From Protopterus annectens (taxonomy: Eukaryota > Chordata > Ceratodontiformes > Protopteridae): 64,000 nucleotides of DNA. A model generated the notes under the pieces. The model ran no database searches. It saw only the letters and a list, made by a program, of their open reading frames with translations, and was not told the DNA's origin. Numbering within the stretch: position 1 is the first letter of the stretch; each line of letters starts with the position of its first letter. Below are positions 59,293-64,000 of the stretch, piece after piece. The stretch covers positions 1,509,288,860 through 1,509,352,859 of the forward strand of contig NC_056744.1 in NCBI RefSeq assembly GCF_019279795.1. Reading direction: 5' to 3'. Both the position numbers and the translations under genes were made by a program.

Positions 59293-62091
59293 TTAGTTTG
59301 CCGTGCCTCTGTCCAGTAGTGATACAGAGATGATCCCCGGGGTAAACCTACGATCTCCCATCCACTGGTCAGGATTCCTCTTGAACAGAGCCAGTGAGGG
59401 GCTCTGCCTCACATGGACCGGGATTCTGTTCCATAGCATAGGGAGTCTCTGGGTGATGAATCTGTCCCTCCAGCACATCCTATTTATATCCGTGTTGAGG
59501 TTTAAGTCTCTTGCTCTCGTGGCTCTGGTGGATTTGGATTTTTTGAGGTGGAGCATGTCCATTAATTCCGGGTTGGACATGGCCTTGTATGTCAGGCACA
59601 GATCACCTCTGAGCAGACGGTATGCGACTGACTAGAGCTGGAGTTTCTTCAGTTGGGCAGCATATGACATATTTTTGAGCCCCTTTATCCTTTTGGTGAG
59701 GAACTTTTGGGGTCTTTCCAATTGCTGCAGGTGTTGGGTAAGATACATTCCGAATGGGGCATTGTACTCAATCATTGGTCTGATAAGTGAAGAGTACAGG
59801 GGAACAATGACCTCCCTTGATCTGGATGTGAATCCCTTCATGATCAGGTGGGCAATGTAGAAGGTCCTCCTAACCACTTTGGCAATGTGAGTGTCAAAAG
59901 AGAGGTTACTGTCAACTTGGGTCCCCAGGTCCCTGATAACCACTTCCGTGCTTAATGGATTGCCACCTATGTGGTAATTTGGGGTTACCTTGTTTTTCCC
60001 AAAGGGTATGACTATACATTTTTTGGCGTTTAGCTTAAGGCCATGGCTCTGGCACCAGTTATCTGTTTCTATGAGACCTCTCTGAAGGATATCTGTGTCT
60101 GATGGATTCTCAACTATGGCGCCCAGTTTGCAGTCATCTGCAAACTTTGTCAGCCACAATCCTTTTATGTTTGCCTGCACTTCTGAAAAATAGATGACGA
60201 ACAAGAGGGGGCCCAGGACTGAGCCCTGTGGGACACCGCTTGTGACCGGCTTGGAGTCTGACATGGCACCAGCAACTCTAACCCTGTGGGTTCTGTCCTT
60301 AAGCCAGTTTGCAACCCATGTTGTGACATATGGGTTTACATTTAAGCTGGTGAGCTTATCTATGATACCCGAGTGGGGTATTGTGTCGAAAGCTTTTGTA
60401 AGGTCAAGGTAGGCTGTGTGAACCGCCTTACCCTCATCAATGGCCTTGGTGACTGTTTCAAAAAAGTCAACCAAGTTCAAGAGGCATGATCTGCCCTTGA
60501 CAAAGCCGAATTGGGTAGGATCCAATGTCTGTAGGTCCCCAATGTCCTTATTTATGAGTTCCATTATGATCCTCTCCATAGCTTTGCAGACCAGGCTTGT
60601 TAAGCTTATGGGGCGCTAATTACCAGGGTCCTTAGAAGCACCACCTTTGTGGAGTGGGACCACAGTTGCCGTATGCCACTCTTTGGGTACGTATCCTGTG
60701 GTAAGGCTAAGATTAAACAGCAGCCTTATGTGTGGGTTTAGTTCCTCATTGAGTTCGTGTAGCACACAGCCGGGGACACCATCCGTTCCCATTGATGCTG
60801 TGTTTTTAGCTTTAGAGAGAGCAGCTCTCACCTGGGCATTTGAGATGTTTGGGAGGCTACATTCTGCTGGGATAGATATTTCTCCTTTTGAGGGGGAGGG
60901 AGGGGAGAAATTTGCACTGAACCTGTCTGCCAGTATGTTGGCAATGTCTGTGGGTTCAGTGATTTTTGTATCATTTTGGACTAATTCTGAGCATATCTGG
61001 GAGTTTCCACCCAGGTTTCTAACATAGCTAAAGAAGGCCTTATGATTGTCTTTTGAGTCCTTGGTGATTTTTCTCTCAAAGTTGGCCTTGGATGATTTTA
61101 TGAGTGAACGTAGTTTTTTACTAGTATTGATCAGAGATGTCTTCCCTTTTAGGGATTTTGCTCTATCTTGTAGTAGCTTTCTCCTCTTGTTGTAAAGTTT
61201 GTTTATGGCTGGGGTCCACCAGACCGGGCGCTTGCCTTTGGTAGAAAAGGTCTTGATTTTATTTGGGATTGCTTGATCCATGCAATCCTGGAGGTGCTCG
61301 TAGAAAGCATTTGTAAGGGATTCAGCAGCGTGGGTTGTGGTTTCCACTGGCTCAGGGGCCTTGAAGGATACCACACCAGTCTTAAGAAGTGTGAAGTTGG
61401 CTTTTGAGAAGTTCTTCACTGTGGTCTTTTTTGTTGGGGGTGGGGGCGGGATGTGGATCTCCAGTGAGATTAGTTTATGGTCTGATCTCACCAATGAGGG
61501 ATATACTTCCGGTGTGGAGCATTTTGTCCCCATGTTTGTGATAATCAGGTCTAGTATATTTTCTCCTCTTGTGGGAATGGTGACTAGTTGTTCCATAACA
61601 TTTGAGTTTATGAAATCCAGGAACCTTTGGGCTAGGGTATTGGGGGTTGAGTAATGTTCCCAGTCTATGTTTGGGTAGTTGAAGTCACCCAATATGATGG
61701 TGTTTGGAGAGACATTTATACTCTCCAGTGTCTTCAGGAAGGCTGTGTGGGGTTCCTGAGTTTGAGATGGTGGCCTGTAACATGCTACAAACTGTAGGGC
61801 AGTTTTGCCTATGGTTAATTGCACCTGGATGATCTCCGATGCTTTGTGCGTTGCCACCAACCTGGAGGTGTGGGTATCCTTGATGAATATGGATACACCC
61901 CCTCCTTTTGTGGTACGGTCCGGGTTTTGGGGCCGGAACACATGATATGAGGTAAAACGTGATAGTGCCGGGGTGCTCTCAGGAGCCTTGAACCAGGTTT
62001 CAGTCACAGCACAGACATCGATGTTCTCCATACTGAGGAGGGCTTCGAGAGCATGTATCTTGAGATTTAGACTTCTGGCATTGAGCAGCAT
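59293..62091 (-). pseudogene. CR1 ORF2: endonuclease and reverse transcriptase, two nonsense codons
   Basis: About 932 codons. Apurinic-type endonuclease in the first part, with ETW at residues 31-33, YRPPSQ at 105-110, GDFN at 135-138 and SDHKL at 203-207. The linker (DNHKAFFSYVRNLGG) follows. RT begins at LHKGGAS near residue 480, with FVKGRSCLLNL, DLTKAFDTIPHS, PQGSVLGPLLF and the catalytic FADDCK (about 60133-60144), and then the C-terminal region to the stop after RGTAN. The protein nicks DNA and copies its RNA at the nick. Stops: TAG about codon 492 (before RPIS) and TAG near 59630 (after KKLQL). The copy at 29557-31563 has Tyr at both sites, so each is a single-base change. Start chosen at the Met at 62091, preceding the conserved NARSL block. 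Confidence 0.9.
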
Positions 62092-62120
62092 TACCCTTAG
62101 TTTTTTTCCATTATTGTTTT

Positions 62121-62579
62121 CTAGGGCGGTAGGTTTAGAATTTGAGCCTTGCCTAAAAAAGGCACTATGGGGGTGGCAAGAGCCTTTGCCAATATCCGGA
62201 AACCCAGGGGTGACAGGTGAAAGCCATCCCTTGCGAAGTAGCGTGGCTTGTCAAGCATGTCATCCCACACAGACAGACATTGGCTCCCCTTAGAATGACA
62301 CCAGAAATTAAGCCAATTATTAAAACTGATCATTTTGTCTCTGTATTGTGGCATCATTCTTGGTGAAGGTAGGATACTGCTCAGGGTCAGGGTCATACCA
62401 GCCTGAGCTACATAATCTAAGAGCTCCTCTATGTCTTTTTTCATGTAGTCCAGGGAGGTACATCTCAGGTTGTTCACACCGGCATGGACAATGACTGAGT
62501 CATACTTGTACTTGCTGTGGAGTGACCTGAGTGCTTGTGTTATGTGGCGGATTCTAGCGCCCAACAGACAGCTTACTTT
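62121..62579 (-). pseudogene. CR1 ORF1, SGNH-type esterase C-terminal part
   Basis: Open from the truncated 5' edge (VSCLLGARIRHITQAL at 62575 down) to a stop at 62121. It contains the GxN block (VIVHAGVNNLR, about 62490-62460) and the catalytic DxxH block (DGFHLSPLG) near 62210. The nucleophile GDS block lies upstream and is lost to truncation; it is seen in the copy at 3745-6560. The esterase in ORF1 is a known trait of CR1/L2 LINEs, with a suggested role in membrane or RNP interaction. Confidence 0.85.
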
Positions 62580-63200
62580 GGAAGGAGCAACCTTTTAGGA
62601 GAGTAGTAAAAACGGTAAACTAACTTTTGTCAAGTCTGATGATGTCACCATCCTACAAATATACCTGAGGAAAAAAAAGAACTCCCAATAATGTGTATAG
62701 TGCATAGAGGTTTGAATCCTGCACTGTACAACTGTGTATGTGTGTGTGTTGGTGTGTGGTCTCCTTGGGAAGGAGCAACCTTTTAGGAAAGTAGTAAGAG
62801 ACCTTAAAAGTGGTAAACTAACCTTTGTCAAGTGTGATGATGTCACCATCCTACAAATATACCTGAGGAAAGGAGAATTGTCAGTAATGTGTACAGTACG
62901 GCATGTTAATGCATATTCCTGTAGTGTCATGAAATAGTTAGGTAGGGGTTTGAATCCTGCACTGGACAACTGTTTGTGTGTAGTGTCCTTGGGAAGGAGC
63001 AACCTTTTAGGAGAGTAGTAAAACACCTCAAAAGAGGTAAACTAACCTGTGTCAAGTCTGATGATGTCACCATCCTACAAATATACCAGTGGAAAAGAAA
63101 ACTCCTAGTAATGTGTATAGCGCATTGTGTTAATGCATACTCCTGTAGTTAGGTAGGGTTTTGAATCCGGCACTTGGTGAGTGTGTGTACTGTATGTGTG
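62580..63200 (+). repeat. Tandem repeat of about 225 bp, right block, part 2
   Basis: Continues the array after the CR1 insertion. The landmark TCCTACAAAT lies at 62651, 62849 and 63073, spaced 198 then 224 bp, so one unit has a short deletion. It is followed by the same spacer, GTGTGTGACACTGTTG, that in reverse follows the left block near 3011-3030. Confidence 0.88.
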
Positions 63201-63319
63201 TGACACTGTTGTTCAATGTGTTGTGGGTTTTGCTTTTACTACTGTATGACATATCAGTATGCATTGCACATGTGAGCTAGCTGTGTGGCAAATACATATA
63301 CATACATGTTACCTCAATG

Positions 63320-64000
63320 ATTGCATGTGTGGGAACCCTGCTTTCTCCAAGAACACAGCTGCCATCTTTGACAGACTGTGCTGCTGCTTCCCAGACCTTA
63401 GGTCATATCTATATGCTTGTGACAAGCCCAGCCACTACAGTGATCTCTGGCCAAGGTCATCTGTGTCACACAAACTCATTACAGTTCCTATTGGAATTTG
63501 TGAGTGAGGGTTTATGGCCGAGGTATATCTCAGACCTGTTCAAACGCAGCAAAGTCTATCAATGATGACTATTCATAACAGGTGTAGAACAACCTTTGTG
63601 GATATGCATGCAAACCCCTTATTGCTTATGTGATCCACCGAGGGATTTCAAAATACCTTTGAAAATGTGATTAACAAAGGAGAGATGACGTAACACTTGG
63701 TTGCATGTAAACATTGGTACCTGTTCATCATGTTGGTGGCTACTACCTATGTGGTACTGTGGGGATAATATGTTCCGTAAAGGTGGATGACTATGCATAG
63801 TTTGGCTTATAGCTTTACAGCAGGGGTTTGACAACAGGCATCTGTCTGTATGATACCCTTGTGGAGGATGTGTGTGTTATCTGGAGAATGCATTATAGGC
63901 CACAGTATTCATTACCAGACATGGACGGACATATCTCTACCTAAGAGAGCTATATGCCAAACAGGAGTGGTGTCAGTAATGGGTGCAGGTGAATACCAGT
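63320..64000 (-). pseudogene. Decayed CR1-type LINE, RT part, cut by window end
   Basis: Reads as the reverse complement of 2160-2880 with moderate divergence. Shared landmarks: GACAAGCCCAGCCACTACAGTGAT (63421) versus ATCACTGCAGTGGCTAAGCTTGTC (2760), CCCTTATTGCTTATGTG (63614) versus CACATAAGCAATAAAGGG (2572), and GTGTTATCTGGAGAA (63874) versus TTCTCCAGATGACAC (2309). It is a CR1 RT C-terminal region with many stops and continues beyond the window. Confidence 0.75.

Larger units (their letters stand above)
59172..62579 (-). mobile_element. CR1-type LINE, best preserved copy
   Basis: 3.4 kb, minus strand. A 3' tail of three TTCATAGG units (about 59175-59203), the family 3' UTR, ORF2 (62091-59293) and the C-terminal part of ORF1 (62579-62121). 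The 5' end is truncated inside ORF1. It lies within a 225-bp repeat unit: the left flank ends in GTGTGGTTTTCTT and the right flank resumes GGAAGGAGCAACC, which in intact units are continuous. Only two in-frame stops interrupt ORF2, so it is much younger than the other CR1 copies. Confidence 0.92.

Overview
This is a gene-poor, repeat-dense stretch of a vertebrate nuclear genome. I found no host protein gene, rRNA gene or convincing tRNA gene. Almost every coding signal belongs to a transposable element, most of them decayed: CR1-type LINEs with an esterase ORF1, RTE and L1/Tx1 LINE remnants, PIF/Harbinger DNA transposons, Penelope-like elements (PLEs) with GIY-YIG endonuclease, and one gamma-type endogenous retrovirus (ERV). 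This mix, with nested insertions, suggests a large TE-rich genome such as an amphibian, lungfish or basal fish. The sequence alone does not identify the species. Two runs of exactly 500 N (12321-12820 and 28146-28645) are scaffold gaps.

Left part. 0.9-2.9 kb: a decayed CR1 LINE (+) with an RTE 3' end nested in it. 3.0-3.7 kb: about 225-bp tandem units. 3.7-6.6 kb: CR1 (+). 6.8-8.8 kb: CR1 (-). 8.8-12.1 kb: Harbinger copy 1 (-), abutting a PLE fragment and the first gap. 12.9-13.7 kb: a Harbinger-derived fragment. 13.8-17.5 kb: two more CR1 copies (-), one carrying a nested (AAAT)n-tailed element. 17.5-20.2 kb: Harbinger copy 2 (-). 20.2-24.7 kb: a PLE (-) with six 185-bp tandem units at its 5' side.

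Middle. 25-27.6 kb: mostly unrecognised sequence with an old internal duplication. 27.6-31.6 kb: three CR1 pieces (+), the last with a largely open reverse transcriptase (RT). 33.3-35.1 kb: a 65-bp satellite. 36.9-38.8 kb: CR1 (+) with a 105-bp foldback insertion. 38.8-43.4 kb: an L1/Tx1-like LINE with an RTE copy nested in its ORF1 inside a perfect 17-bp target duplication. 44.2-50.6 kb: an ERV with paired LTRs and a perfect 5-bp target duplication. It has lost most of gag, all of protease and the start of RT, but keeps the rest of pol and parts of env.

Right part. 51.6-55.2 kb: Harbinger copy 3 (+). 55.2-58.6 kb: decayed CR1 pieces (+). 58.6-63.2 kb: the 225-bp tandem units again, in opposite orientation to the left block, split by the best preserved CR1 copy (-, 59.2-62.6 kb). 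63.3-64.0 kb: another CR1 3' end (-). The order and orientation of Harbinger, CR1, 225-bp units and CR1 3' end at the right edge mirror those at the left edge. This suggests an old inverted duplication later broken up by insertions, and it is the most notable large-scale pattern here. I found no clear candidate for a new functional system. The other points most worth checking are the PLE tandem array with a hammerhead-ribozyme-like relic, the foldback insertion, and the Harbinger transposase that is nearly intact but lacks its catalytic glutamate.
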